Source: Costertonia aggregata (GTDB lineage: Bacteria; Bacteroidota; Bacteroidia; Flavobacteriales; Flavobacteriaceae). From it: a stretch of 64,000 nt of DNA. This document shows positions 32,038 to 41,671 of this stretch, piece by piece; position 1 is the stretch's first letter, and each line of letters starts with the position of its first letter. The position numbers were made by a program, and so were the translations under genes. The notes below the pieces were generated by a model, which ran no database searches, was not told where the DNA came from, and saw nothing but the letters and a program-made list of their open reading frames with translations. The stretch lies in assembly GCF_013402795.1 (NCBI RefSeq), contig NZ_CP058595.1:3326001-3390000 (forward strand), read 5' to 3'.

Positions 32038-34074
32038 ATGAAAAAATCATCCCTGTTTCTTAAGTTAAGCCTACTTGCCCTTCTTTTTATCTCATTCCCA
32101 CTTGTATCTTGTCAAAATGATGAATTGTTTGAGGATATTTTTGCCCAGAACGCCGACGATGATACCACAGATGGGGACGATACCGGCGGAGATGATACCG
32201 GTGGGGACGACACGAATACCGACGGCGGTAACCCAGATGGTAAATTGGATATCAACACCACACCATGCGACTACACATTAAGTAGCGTTGCCGCGGGAGC
32301 CACTATGGAAATAGAGTGCCAGTTGGATCTAGGTGGATCCACCATAGATCTCCCTTCTGATGTTACGTTGCTCTACAAAGGTGGCGAAATCATTAATGGT
32401 ACCTTAAATTTTGGTACGGGCGGTAAGATAGATGGTAATTTGCTAAATCAATTTTTAGAGGTAGAGGGCAATATCATCTTGACTAGCGATACGTTTTTGT
32501 TTTATCCGGAACGTTGGGACTTTGTACAAGGTAGAACCACTTCTGAAAGGGCACAAACCAACAACTTTAATTTGGAGCATCTTTTTGAAAAAACAAAGCT
32601 ACTTGGGGCGACCACTTTTTCGATAAATGAATTTGATGCTTACTTTGAAATTTCCAAGGTAACCAGTACAACGACCAATCAAAACTACTATCCTTCCCGT
32701 GAAGCAGTCAATCTTCCATCGGATTTTACCTTAAGAATGACAGAAAACACGCATTTGAGAACACAACCAAATGGTGGTAAAGAAGGTGTGCTTATTTCAT
32801 TCAGGGATGTGTCAAATTCATCAATTGTTGGCGGTAATTTGCATGGGGAAAGAGATGAACATGATTACTCAGGAATAAGAGATGGAGAGGGAGGTAATCA
32901 TCTAATGGTAATTCACGGCGCTAATAATATAACAGTAGACGGAGTAAATATAAGTGATGGTTCCAAAGGTGGTTTGTTTATTAACTCTATCGGATTTACT
33001 TTTCAGCCCGATTATATACCAGCAAATAACATTGTTATCAAGAACTGTGTTTTTGAAAGAAATAGAAGAATGTCTGTTGCATTGACTGATGGTAACAATA
33101 TTTTATTCGAAGGAAATACCTTTATCGATACGGCACTACCAACTCAAAATTCGGATGGCGGGGTTGTTGGCTTTGCGGTCAATATCGAAGCTGTTAGAAC
33201 AAGAGATGATAGTGGAAATTTAGTCTTGTATGAAAGGGTGTATGATGTAACTTTAAGAAATAACATTGAACAAGGTAGTAGGGTAGGGGCTTTCAATATC
33301 TATACAGGGGAAAATGTTGTTATAGAAAATAATCAGTTAGAAAATAAAGTCAGTTGGAGCTATGCTTCTGGAGCTAGGATAAGACAAAATACCTTCACGG
33401 CCTCAGAAAAGTCCAAGGATAGCCCTGCGATAAGCGCGGGAGGTTCTGGAGAAACCGTATTTGATAATCAAATTACCGATAATTTAATAATTGGATATGG
33501 TATTGGAATTTCAGCTTATCACAAAGATTTAGAAATTTCAAAAAACAAAATCCAAGACGCCCGAATAGCTATACAGGTTAAGAACGCATCAAACATGAAT
33601 ATTTCGGACAATGAAATAACTAGTAATGATTTATCGAGTAGGGGCGTGATGGTTCATATTACTGCCGCAAATTCAATAACAATTTCTCAGAATGATATAA
33701 ACGTAAAATCAGACCCTTTATATTTTGTACGAGTGAACCAAAATGCAGGTGAAGAAAACAACAAATTAATAGTTTCGGATAATATGTTCAATTCAGATAA
33801 AAAATTTACTTTTTCTGAAACTAGAGGCGTAGAATTTAAAAATAATACTTGCAATACTGGAATTCAATTATTAGGTGTAAATAATTTTGAACTAACTAAT
33901 AACAATATTACTACCGCTGATAGTGACGGGATTCGCTTGACAAATAATAATTCAGATATTGATATAAGCGGTAATACTATTTCTGTTCCACCAAATACTA
34001 GGTATAGATGTATCAATAATGACTCAAGTACTTCATCAAGAGTAAATATTGAATCAAACAATATTTGTCAATAA
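32038..34074 (+). CDS. Lipoprotein with right-handed parallel beta-helix
   Basis: The frame is open from a TTG at 31990, but the ATG at 32038 gives a lipoprotein signal (FISFPLVSCQ, Cys at residue 26). A low-complexity Asp/Thr/Gly linker (about residues 37-65, repeats of GDDTGG) follows. From about residue 150 to the end there are many beta-helix rungs with Asn ladders, for example NILFEGNTF, VVIENNQLE, MNISDNEIT and DIDISGNTI. This is the fold of polysaccharide lyases, epimerases (AlgG/AlgE-like) and NosD-type proteins. It may act on the polysaccharide built by the surrounding genes at the cell surface, but no catalytic residues can be named. A strong terminator follows. Confidence 0.8.
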   Translation: MKKSSLFLKLSLLALLFISFPLVSCQNDELFEDIFAQNADDDTTDGDDTGGDDTGGDDTNTDGGNPDGKLDINTTPCDYTLSSVAAGATMEIECQLDLGGSTIDLPSDVTLLYKGGEIINGTLNFGTGGKIDGNLLNQFLEVEGNIILTSDTFLFYPERWDFVQGRTTSERAQTNNFNLEHLFEKTKLLGATTFSINEFDAYFEISKVTSTTTNQNYYPSREAVNLPSDFTLRMTENTHLRTQPNGGKEGVLISFRDVSNSSIVGGNLHGERDEHDYSGIRDGEGGNHLMVIHGANNITVDGVNISDGSKGGLFINSIGFTFQPDYIPANNIVIKNCVFERNRRMSVALTDGNNILFEGNTFIDTALPTQNSDGGVVGFAVNIEAVRTRDDSGNLVLYERVYDVTLRNNIEQGSRVGAFNIYTGENVVIENNQLENKVSWSYASGARIRQNTFTASEKSKDSPAISAGGSGETVFDNQITDNLIIGYGIGISAYHKDLEISKNKIQDARIAIQVKNASNMNISDNEITSNDLSSRGVMVHITAANSITISQNDINVKSDPLYFVRVNQNAGEENNKLIVSDNMFNSDKKFTFSETRGVEFKNNTCNTGIQLLGVNNFELTNNNITTADSDGIRLTNNNSDIDISGNTISVPPNTRYRCINNDSSTSSRVNIESNNICQ

Positions 34075-34080
34075 TATATA

Positions 34081-34129
34081 AATTCAGGATAGGCCTCAAT
34101 TATTAAAGTCTATCCTGAATTTTCTTTTA
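34081..34129 (+). terminator. Intrinsic terminator after the beta-helix gene
   Basis: A perfect twelve-base-pair stem (AATTCAGGATAG at 34081-34092 with CTATCCTGAATT at 34110-34121) has a 17-base loop and is followed by TTCTTTT. The right arm lies in the last codons of the convergent gene at 34096, so coding and terminator sequence are shared. On the minus strand no T-run follows. Confidence 0.8.
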
Positions 34130-35502
34130 ACCGCTACAAATTTTCCGTTGGCCCCCAATGGTATTTTATCTACCTTGTTTATGGTGTAATCAACTTTTTC
34201 ACCTAATCTGTCCTTGAGGTTTTGAAGCAATTCTTTTTCAATACCCGTATCAAATTCATGGTTTGTAATAAGATTTACCAAAACCGTATTTTCCGCTTTT
34301 TGGATAATTTGTCCTTTTACAATACCCTTTAAACTTTTATAAGCTGTATCCATACGGCCAACATATCCTTTTTCCTTAGTCCAAAGCATATCATCTTCCC
34401 TTCCCGTTAGTTTTTCGATCATGGGCATTTGGCACCCGCATGAACACACTTTATCCTCTGTGGCCAATAAAACCGTATCCTCTATATTATAGCGTATCAA
34501 AGGTGTCTTTAAATTGGTGAAACTGGTGACTACCAATTGTGCTATTTCATTGGGTTTCGCAGGTTTGCCAGCATTGTTGATAAATTCAAAAACGCCCGAA
34601 TCCAAATTTAGATGCAGATTACCTTTGGTACATTCGGTAATAAAGGGGCTGCCTTCACTTGAAGCATATTGATTATAAACATGGCAGTTGAATGCTCTTT
34701 CTATTTCGGTTCGTTGATAATCATATAAAGTTTCGGCCGTAACGGCGATCGCCTTAGGGTTGAAAACAAGTTTAATGTTATTTTCGTTGATGAATTTGCT
34801 TATCACATATATAGCCGATGGGTAGCCATCTAAAAGAACCGGTTTAAACGTATTGAGTTTTTTTGCGTATTCTGGTAAATTAGCATCCGTGAGATGATAG
34901 GTGGACATCAACAATTGCCTTTCGGAACGATTGTACATCCAAAAAGGAGGCTTTTTTGTTTCCGGCCGCACCATTAACCTGCCCGAAAAACGAACTTGTT
35001 TTACTTTTAGGCCTATCCCTATAGTATTGTGAAACCTACGCCATAATGCGAACGATCTATTTATAGATTCCAAATCCAAATAATTGATAGTTGGCGATCC
35101 AGATGTTCCACTGGTATAACCAACTCCGGCCAGTTTTCTTTTTGTGTTTACAATGCTATCCGCATTTTGCTTTCTTTCACTTTTGGTAAGAATGGGCATT
35201 TTTGCTAAAATAAGAAATGGGTCTTTTTGAATTTCATCCTCTTTTATTTTAAGCTTTTTCATTATAGCGCTATACCAGTCCGAATACAAATATGCTTCGT
35301 ACAACACCATAGCCAACTTTTTACTTTGATATTTTTGAATAGTGGCCGTATCTGCTGCCCAAAGCGTATTATATTCTTCTAAATACTCATAAAAAGCTTT
35401 TGTGTACCTTTTTTTGCTATTCTGATACCCCTTAATGTTGAGTAAAATAAACTTGAAGGGATAAGGTAAATACCTATAAATTTTTTCTACAATCTTTGCC
35501 AT
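34096..35502 (-). CDS. Phenylacetate-CoA ligase family protein (CapK-like)
   Basis: This 468-residue adenylate-forming protein is of the PaaK/CapK type. Visible motifs are GVGYTSGTSGSPT (nucleotide phosphate loop), YASSEGSPFI, and TPLIRYNIED near the C-terminal subdomain. CapK-type members occur in capsule and O-antigen clusters, where their reaction is usually unproven. No carrier protein is adjacent, so a CoA-linked product or direct ligation to a sugar is possible. It starts three bases after the stop of the glycosyltransferase at 35506, and is the last gene of the minus-strand Wzx/Wzy run. The convergent terminator overlaps its 3' end. Confidence 0.82.
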   Translation of the reverse strand: MAKIVEKIYRYLPYPFKFILLNIKGYQNSKKRYTKAFYEYLEEYNTLWAADTATIQKYQSKKLAMVLYEAYLYSDWYSAIMKKLKIKEDEIQKDPFLILAKMPILTKSERKQNADSIVNTKRKLAGVGYTSGTSGSPTINYLDLESINRSFALWRRFHNTIGIGLKVKQVRFSGRLMVRPETKKPPFWMYNRSERQLLMSTYHLTDANLPEYAKKLNTFKPVLLDGYPSAIYVISKFINENNIKLVFNPKAIAVTAETLYDYQRTEIERAFNCHVYNQYASSEGSPFITECTKGNLHLNLDSGVFEFINNAGKPAKPNEIAQLVVTSFTNLKTPLIRYNIEDTVLLATEDKVCSCGCQMPMIEKLTGREDDMLWTKEKGYVGRMDTAYKSLKGIVKGQIIQKAENTVLVNLITNHEFDTGIEKELLQNLKDRLGEKVDYTINKVDKIPLGANGKFVAVKRKFRIDFNN

Positions 35503-35505
35503 GTC

Positions 35506-36633
35506 CTAAACTATTTGTGAGCTGTAAAAGGCCTGAATGTCCTGTACGTTTTTATGAATGTCATAATTCCCCTTCACGATCAACTCGGTATTGTCCTTTT
35601 TCTGTACCGGATGGTGATTTAAAATCGTGCTCGCCCAATAAGAAGGGCTTTGGTCCAAAGAAACAAACTCGATATTTGGTGTAAGTGCAACTTCTTTGGT
35701 TATGGTGTCAGACGCTACGACTTGAAGCCCTGCCGCTTGCGCTTCGATCAGGGTAACGGGCAGGCCTTCATAAAAGGAAGGGAAAACAAATACATCCATA
35801 ACCTGTATGAGTTCGTGAATATTGGATCTTACCCCCATAAAATGTACCTTATCGTAAACGCCCAGGCTCTTTGCCTTTGCCTTTATCGTTTTTTGCAGGG
35901 TACCATCACCGATCAACAACAGCGTACATTCGGGATTTTTTTTAAGGGTTTCGGCAAAGATCTCCAGTAAAAAAAGATGGTTTTTTTGATCATTAAAGCG
36001 ACCAATGTGGCCCAGCACCAGTTTACCTTCCAGACCCATATCAATAGAATATTTTTTGGCAAGTTGGGCGTTGTAAGCGAATTTACTTGTATCTATGGCA
36101 TTGTTCATGGTCTTGAAAGAAACACCGCTCCCGAACAGCCACTCACCCGCTTTTGTACCGCAAGAAAATAGGTGCGACGCATATTTTTTCACGTTCTTTC
36201 TTAATTGTAGCTTAACGACTTTTTTAAGTGCTTCCTTAGGTTTTTTTAGGTCAGAAACCTGTATTTTTTCCAGCGCAATATGTGCATGGGCAATCCTACA
36301 GGCAATATTGAACTCTTTGGCGATTTTTAGCGGAAAAGAACTGAACGTGTTTAAGTGGGAATGTACAATGCGGTAATTTTTATGCTCCTTAAAAAACACT
36401 CTTAAAGCCGCATAATACTTTTTTGGCGTTACCGGGTTAATGGCGGGCATTCTGTAAATTTTACCGCCCATATGTATGATTTCATCTTCAAAATCACCCT
36501 TTTCTTCACGATGTACCAAAAAATCGAACTGTATTTTGCTACGGTCTATTTTTCTATAATAGTTCATTATCATAGACTCTGCGCCGCCGCGCCCCATTGT
36601 GGTGAAGACTTGTAATATTCTCTCAGGCTGCAT
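35506..36633 (-). CDS. Glycosyltransferase family 4 (EpsF-like)
   Basis: The protein has 375 residues with a GT-B fold. The N-terminus carries TTMGRGGAESMIMNYYR and VHSHLNTFS, which are typical of EpsF-type enzymes of exopolysaccharide clusters. The C-terminal domain has VFPSFYEGLPVTLIEAQAAG with the donor-binding Glu. There is no signal or membrane helix, so it acts on the cytoplasmic face of the membrane. It overlaps the GT2 gene upstream by one base (TAATG) and is followed by the CapK-like gene. Confidence 0.88.
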   Translation of the reverse strand: MQPERILQVFTTMGRGGAESMIMNYYRKIDRSKIQFDFLVHREEKGDFEDEIIHMGGKIYRMPAINPVTPKKYYAALRVFFKEHKNYRIVHSHLNTFSSFPLKIAKEFNIACRIAHAHIALEKIQVSDLKKPKEALKKVVKLQLRKNVKKYASHLFSCGTKAGEWLFGSGVSFKTMNNAIDTSKFAYNAQLAKKYSIDMGLEGKLVLGHIGRFNDQKNHLFLLEIFAETLKKNPECTLLLIGDGTLQKTIKAKAKSLGVYDKVHFMGVRSNIHELIQVMDVFVFPSFYEGLPVTLIEAQAAGLQVVASDTITKEVALTPNIEFVSLDQSPSYWASTILNHHPVQKKDNTELIVKGNYDIHKNVQDIQAFYSSQIV

Positions 36634-37523
36634 TATAATTGTCCTTTTGTTTTTATTCTAATGTATATGTTCAATAGTACCCCAAAGGGTATGGCCAAGA
36701 GGGTAGTCCATTTTTTAGGGGACTCTTTAAGAAACCTCCCATTTTTGGTAAACAACGCACAGGATACGTAATGTATCGCATTTTTAAACTTGTCCTTAAA
36801 ATTCCTTGCATACCTCATTCTACTTTTTCTGGAGAATGCAAAACCTTTGGGATGTCTTCTGTACTGCTTTAGCATATTCATGCTAGAGCCGTCCTGTTGA
36901 TATTCAACAATACAAAAAACCTCGTTTACGGGCATTAGTCTGTAATCTTGATCTATGAGCTGGTATAGATATCCCAATGGCACAAAACGTTCCCCTTCAA
37001 AAATAGGGTAGGGGGGGTATTTTTTGACCACAGCGGTACGATACACCAATTTTTTATCCCCAAGAACCTTATGTGTGTTGTACACATCGTACAAGGTGGT
37101 TTTCTTTATGTTTTCGGGTATTTTTGTGCCGATGATGTTTCCTTTTTTGTCCGCATCCAAACCCACCAGCCCTGCAAATTTTTCGATTCCTTCAATTTTT
37201 TTCCAATTCTCGAGAATTTTTTGAACGGCGTCATCGGGCATATAATCATCACTGTCAATACACACGTTCAACGTTGTTTTTATAAGCCTGTATGCGGCAT
37301 TGTGGCCACCGTGCATTCCCAAATTAGCCTGATAATGGTATTGTATGTCGATTTTGTTTTCCTTGATCCAGGCATCCACTATTTCCTTGGTGTTATCGGT
37401 AGACCCATCGTCTATGATAAGCCATATAAAATCTTGATTGGTCTGCGCGACCATACTATCATATACTTGATGTAAGCAATACCCCCTATTGTAAGTTGGT
37501 GTAAATACAGTGATCGTTTTCAT
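36633..37523 (-). CDS. Glycosyltransferase family 2
   Basis: The 296-residue protein has a GT-A fold with the nucleotide-binding start TVFTPTYNRG, IDDGSTDNT and the metal-binding DSDD near residue 92. A C-terminal stretch resembles a membrane-associated helix (ALFTKNGRFLKES then a hydrophobic end). It transfers a sugar from a nucleotide donor to a lipid-linked repeat unit. It is translationally coupled (TAATG) to the GT4 gene downstream, and separated from the EpsG-like gene by 94 bases. Confidence 0.9.
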   Translation of the reverse strand: MKTITVFTPTYNRGYCLHQVYDSMVAQTNQDFIWLIIDDGSTDNTKEIVDAWIKENKIDIQYHYQANLGMHGGHNAAYRLIKTTLNVCIDSDDYMPDDAVQKILENWKKIEGIEKFAGLVGLDADKKGNIIGTKIPENIKKTTLYDVYNTHKVLGDKKLVYRTAVVKKYPPYPIFEGERFVPLGYLYQLIDQDYRLMPVNEVFCIVEYQQDGSSMNMLKQYRRHPKGFAFSRKSRMRYARNFKDKFKNAIHYVSCALFTKNGRFLKESPKKWTTLLAIPFGVLLNIYIRIKTKGQL

Positions 37524-37617
37524 CTAATCCTTGTTTAGTTGTTCTTAAAGGCAAAACCTTATTTGCCCATGTCTATATCACTACCCATTTGAATGGTTAT
37601 GGTTTATCTTAAAAACA

Positions 37618-38712
37618 TCAGCCACTATAGAAATAATACATAAAATAGGTAAAGGCAAAGTATACCAGCATTATTTTGCCTATCATAAAATGTTGGTTTT
37701 TAAAGAACTGTTGTTTTAGCATAGGGTATATAATTACGATCGCCATCATAAACCAAGATAAATAGGCAAACCTATTGGAGTAATTGGCCCTAATGACCAA
37801 GACCCAAAACCCGTTACATATGAGATAGGTGTTAAAAAGTTGATGGTATAGTTTATCGTCAAAACCTCTTTTGATCACAAAATACCAACCGGCGAATACC
37901 GCAAAAGCACTATGGAACAAAAAATCCCAGCGAAAGCCTGTACTGGCAAACGTACCTTCTTCTGCCTGACCTGTTAAATAACCGGACAAACGATCATCTG
38001 CAAATCCCAAACCAGCAAATATGCCAATAAAAATACTACCTAAAACCAATGAGAAGGGTATGGTCGCCAGCCACCCTTTGAAATAATTTTTAGGATTATT
38101 ATATATGTATGTGCAGATAAAGGCCAAAATGGGTAAAAACAATGTTTTATGAAACATGGTCGCCAACAAAAACAATATGGCCATGACCACTTTTTTATGA
38201 TGATAGCTTACTCCCCACAAAAACAATGAACATGCCGCACCATTTCTCATTCCATTTACGCCATAAGTCCAAAATGAAAAGGATACCACGAACATAAAAA
38301 AGGCGTAATACCAATACTCTTTAAAAAAGGTTTTCGAAATCTTGAATAATGGAAAAATATAAATAAAACCAACTACCGTAAAAAAAGTATGTATTGATGT
38401 ATTGTTGGCCATAAACTTCATAAAAACATGCCAGCCATAATCCCCAACCTCTTTAATCTCGCCCCCGTATTTATAATAGTCATAAGTGAAAGCATAGTTC
38501 ACTGTATCACCAAATCTGCCACTTACTGGTCTTTGCCCTATGTAGAGAATAAGAAATACCAAAATTAAAAACCCGGAAATTTGTATGAAGGCTATATTTC
38601 TTGGATCGTTCAAATCCAAAACACGCGTATGAAACAGCGTAAACAATACCAAGAAAAAACAAAGGTTTATGTATATGGGATAGTATAAGTCTATAGGTAC
38701 AAAATCAAACAT
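37618..38712 (-). CDS. EpsG-family membrane protein, probable polysaccharide polymerase (Wzy role)
   Basis: The 364-residue protein has about ten hydrophobic helices. The segment RPVSGRFGDTVNY, with the following YDYYKYGG, matches the EpsG family of O-antigen and capsule polymerases. It is the only Wzy candidate in the window and sits beside glycosyltransferases and a flippase, as expected for block-wise assembly. It overlaps the hexapeptide acetyltransferase gene upstream by eight bases. Confidence 0.85.
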   Translation of the reverse strand: MFDFVPIDLYYPIYINLCFFLVLFTLFHTRVLDLNDPRNIAFIQISGFLILVFLILYIGQRPVSGRFGDTVNYAFTYDYYKYGGEIKEVGDYGWHVFMKFMANNTSIHTFFTVVGFIYIFPLFKISKTFFKEYWYYAFFMFVVSFSFWTYGVNGMRNGAACSLFLWGVSYHHKKVVMAILFLLATMFHKTLFLPILAFICTYIYNNPKNYFKGWLATIPFSLVLGSIFIGIFAGLGFADDRLSGYLTGQAEEGTFASTGFRWDFLFHSAFAVFAGWYFVIKRGFDDKLYHQLFNTYLICNGFWVLVIRANYSNRFAYLSWFMMAIVIIYPMLKQQFFKNQHFMIGKIMLVYFAFTYFMYYFYSG

Positions 38713-39304
38713 TTTTTTTGGTATTTGATTTGTTTACTTTGATGCCATCCAGTTTTACGATTTTAGCTGGGTTGCCCACCACTACGGCATTGTTGGGTAC
38801 ATCTTTAACCACAACCGCACCTGCACCTATTTGGCAATTATCACCAATGGTAATATCACCAATAACGATCGCCCCAGTGTAAATAGATACATTATTTCCT
38901 ATGGTAGGTCTTTTGCCGTTTACCTCACCAACGGTGACCAAATGGTTTACATAAAAATTTTCCCCAATGCTATTAGCATTAAGAATAGTGCAATATGGAT
39001 GCCCTGTTAGAATACCACCGCCTATTTTTGTTCTTATATCAATGGTGAAATTAGTTTGTTTTCTACAATAGATATTCAATAAATGGGCAATAGCACCTCT
39101 AGTTCTATAATAAAAAATTGTCCTAAAATCTGGCGATTGTCTCAAAAAGGTCATTAATAGCGTTATACTGCTTTTGTTTATTTTTTTTTCAGTTGCCCAT
39201 CTTTTTAAGTCTACATCAATAATCTTTTTATTTTGATGCATTGTGTACAAAAGAACATGTGGTATCAACAAAAAGTTATATAATAATATGTATAATTTCC
39301 TCAT
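38705..39304 (-). CDS. Hexapeptide acetyltransferase (serine acetyltransferase-like)
   Basis: This 199-residue left-handed beta-helix protein has hexapeptide repeats in the second half (IGEN, TIGNNV, TGAIVIGDITIGDN, IGAGAVVVKDVPNNA). The N-terminal 90 residues are helical with a basic patch. CysE-like proteins in polysaccharide clusters usually O-acetylate a sugar residue with acetyl-CoA. It overlaps the EpsG-like gene by eight bases. No cysteine-synthesis gene is near, so a role in sugar acetylation is more likely than in serine metabolism. Confidence 0.85.
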   Translation of the reverse strand: MRKLYILLYNFLLIPHVLLYTMHQNKKIIDVDLKRWATEKKINKSSITLLMTFLRQSPDFRTIFYYRTRGAIAHLLNIYCRKQTNFTIDIRTKIGGGILTGHPYCTILNANSIGENFYVNHLVTVGEVNGKRPTIGNNVSIYTGAIVIGDITIGDNCQIGAGAVVVKDVPNNAVVVGNPAKIVKLDGIKVNKSNTKKNV

Positions 39305-39338
39305 ATGTTAAGCACATTTATAACATTTATCGTCAAAA

Positions 39339-40541
39339 CTATTCTAAATAACGGGTAGCTACTTTTTCCAAATCGAACTTAGACAGTAAATCCTGTTTAT
39401 TCTTCAATAATCTATCTTTATAATCTTCAGATTCCAATATCAATAGCATTGATTCTGCCAAGTCATACTCTTCTTTTATAAATGCTGAACTGTTAGGTAT
39501 GCCAAGAGTACCTTTATACAGATTTGGAGTTATAATACCTGCCTCAACTTGAACACTTTTATCGGTGACTTCAACATCGTTCAAACTCATGAGTTCAATT
39601 ACCCCTTTCGTACAGCATGATGACACTATGGGAGTTCCCACACAAATTGATTCTACTATAACATTGGGTGTGCCTTCGTAGTGTGATGCCAAAGCAAGTA
39701 CTCTTGATTTCGCCAAATATTTATACGGGTTACTTTTTCTGCCGAGAAAAAAGATATTGTTTTCTATACCTAACCTGGCAATCTCGGATTTTATATATTT
39801 TTCAACACCGGCATCGCCATCACCTATTAAAACTAACTTAGCATCATTCTTTTCTTTTAATACTAGAGCGAAAGCTTTTACCAAGTGCCAGGGAGATTTT
39901 TGTGTTGAAAGTCTCCCAAGAAACAAAACTGTATTTTCAGTAAACAAATCAATTTCGTTGGAATCTACGATTGGTTCTTTGGCCTTACCGTTAATTTCTA
40001 CAACATCATGTGGATTATAGATAACTGTAAGTTTTTCCTTGAATTTAAAGTTGCATTTATCTATAAGGTCTTCCTTGATGGCATTACTGATACATACGAC
40101 CTTATTTAGCCCGCCATAGGTATATTTATATCCAAACCTAGTCATTTTGCTCAGTAAAGAGTTATTGCTTAATTCTACACTTTTTAAAGCGTGAATGCTG
40201 GCTATTTTATAATCGCTCGTAAACGTCAAGGAGCTATATACGTTAGGCATTGCACCAAAGGCAATGGAATGTGTGATTTTATATTTCTTTATTATTTTAC
40301 GTAGCTCAAAGGGTGCTGACAAATAAAAAGACAATCTTGAAATTTTGGACATTTCACTAAAATCTTTTTTGGATAAGTAAAGCTCATCATCATTGAAGTT
40401 TATGATATCATTCTCAAGTTTAATGAACTTTAGCGCTTTTACATTGTACCCCTTTTTTTTATAAAAATTATAAAAAGAATAAGCGAGCCTTTCCATTCCT
40501 CCAACACCTCCATAGGGTAATATCAGTAAGATGTTTTTCAT
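39339..40541 (-). CDS. Glycosyltransferase family 4
   Basis: The 400-residue GT-B protein has GGVGGMERLAYSFYNFY at the N-terminus and in the C-terminal domain GRLSTQKSPWHLVKAFALVL with ALASHYEGTPNVIVESI, containing the donor-site Glu. It lacks signal and membrane segments. It ends 34 bases before the acetyltransferase gene and starts two bases after the stop of the next glycosyltransferase gene (40544). It transfers one sugar of the repeat unit; sugar and linkage cannot be read. Confidence 0.88.
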   Translation of the reverse strand: MKNILLILPYGGVGGMERLAYSFYNFYKKKGYNVKALKFIKLENDIINFNDDELYLSKKDFSEMSKISRLSFYLSAPFELRKIIKKYKITHSIAFGAMPNVYSSLTFTSDYKIASIHALKSVELSNNSLLSKMTRFGYKYTYGGLNKVVCISNAIKEDLIDKCNFKFKEKLTVIYNPHDVVEINGKAKEPIVDSNEIDLFTENTVLFLGRLSTQKSPWHLVKAFALVLKEKNDAKLVLIGDGDAGVEKYIKSEIARLGIENNIFFLGRKSNPYKYLAKSRVLALASHYEGTPNVIVESICVGTPIVSSCCTKGVIELMSLNDVEVTDKSVQVEAGIITPNLYKGTLGIPNSSAFIKEEYDLAESMLLILESEDYKDRLLKNKQDLLSKFDLEKVATRYLE

Positions 40542-40543
40542 AA

Positions 40544-41650
40544 TTATTTTCGAGTAAGATTTTTAAACAATAAATCCCACTTAGCGGCTATTTGCTCCGG
40601 CAGGTATTGTTGTACGTCTTTTCGTGCCTGTCTCCCCATCTTGATCCTTTTATCTTTATCTGAAATTAATTCGCAAATCGCGCTGGCCAAGCCAGCGATA
40701 TCGTTATTTTCAACCAAGATACCGTTGTTTTCATGCTGTATGATATCCGATGGGCCAAAAGGGCAATCAAAAGAGATACAGGGAACACTATAAGCCATAG
40801 CCTCTGTAAGCACCATCCCAAAGCCTTCATACCTAGATGACATGACGTACAATGATGATTCGCTATATTTTTGGCCTATATCTTTAACGGGGCCATAAAA
40901 GTTAACGGTTTTACTTATGTTGAGTTGTTCGGCCAATGCTTCAAGCCCTTGCTCTTTGTCTATGGTACCATAAATATCCAAAACCCATGATGGATTTGAT
41001 TCCTGCACTTTTTGCCAGCTTTTTAACAAACGGTCATACCCCTTTTGAAAGCTATGTTTGCCCACAGCAAGCACCTTTTTGTTTTCTAGGGAACTCAGTT
41101 GTTTTTTATCGGGAAAAAACGATAACGGATTCGGTATTATTTTTATATTTTTCAGATGCCACTCCTTGGCATTCCCGTGGGTCAACACTACAAAACTATC
41201 GTAGCGCCCTCCGGAAAAGTTCATTAACCTAAATTTGATATTAACCCAAAGCTTATCTAAACCTGAGTTTTTGTCTTTTTTTATCTCTACACTTTTCGAT
41301 ACATGTCTTTCATATATCATAGGGTACTTTTTACCTGTGATTATGGGAAGAAAAAGCCCTTTTAAACCATCGTCACAAACCAATACAATGTCTGGCTCTA
41401 GGCGGTCTATAGTTTTTCTTATCCCTTTTCTATATTGTAAGAGATAGCTTACTGGATTCCCCTTTGCATTGATATTGTGAAAATTAATTCTGGAGCTAAA
41501 ATCGTAAAAAAGATCGGTCTCCTTTTGGTTTAGGGTCACCACATGAACGTCGTACGTATATTGCTCGGCAAAATAGCTAGCCTTTATGGATAGTACCCTT
41601 TCCAACCCTCCCGGACCATCAATTCTATTTACAATATATAAGAGTCTCAT
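40544..41650 (-). CDS. Glycosyltransferase family 4
   Basis: This 368-residue GT-B protein starts MRLLYIVNRIDGPGGLERVL and has the C-terminal donor-site segment SSRYEGFGMVLTEAMA. The first domain shows a basic stretch YERHVSKS typical of the amylovoran/EpsD-like group that often uses UDP-galactose or UDP-GlcNAc. It is 21 bases downstream of the pyruvyltransferase-like gene. It is one of three GT4 enzymes in this minus-strand run and should add one residue of the repeat unit. Confidence 0.88.
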   Translation of the reverse strand: MRLLYIVNRIDGPGGLERVLSIKASYFAEQYTYDVHVVTLNQKETDLFYDFSSRINFHNINAKGNPVSYLLQYRKGIRKTIDRLEPDIVLVCDDGLKGLFLPIITGKKYPMIYERHVSKSVEIKKDKNSGLDKLWVNIKFRLMNFSGGRYDSFVVLTHGNAKEWHLKNIKIIPNPLSFFPDKKQLSSLENKKVLAVGKHSFQKGYDRLLKSWQKVQESNPSWVLDIYGTIDKEQGLEALAEQLNISKTVNFYGPVKDIGQKYSESSLYVMSSRYEGFGMVLTEAMAYSVPCISFDCPFGPSDIIQHENNGILVENNDIAGLASAICELISDKDKRIKMGRQARKDVQQYLPEQIAAKWDLLFKNLTRK

Positions 41651-41671
41651 CTACGAAGGCGTTACATACTA

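Noticed and set aside
32140-32240. GDDTGG repeats as a CRISPR or satellite array
   Set aside because: They are in frame within a lipoprotein gene, are only a few units long, and have no spacers.
35650-35970. 106-residue plus-strand frame within the glycosyltransferase at 35506
   Set aside because: The minus-strand glycosyltransferase is complete; this frame has no independent support.
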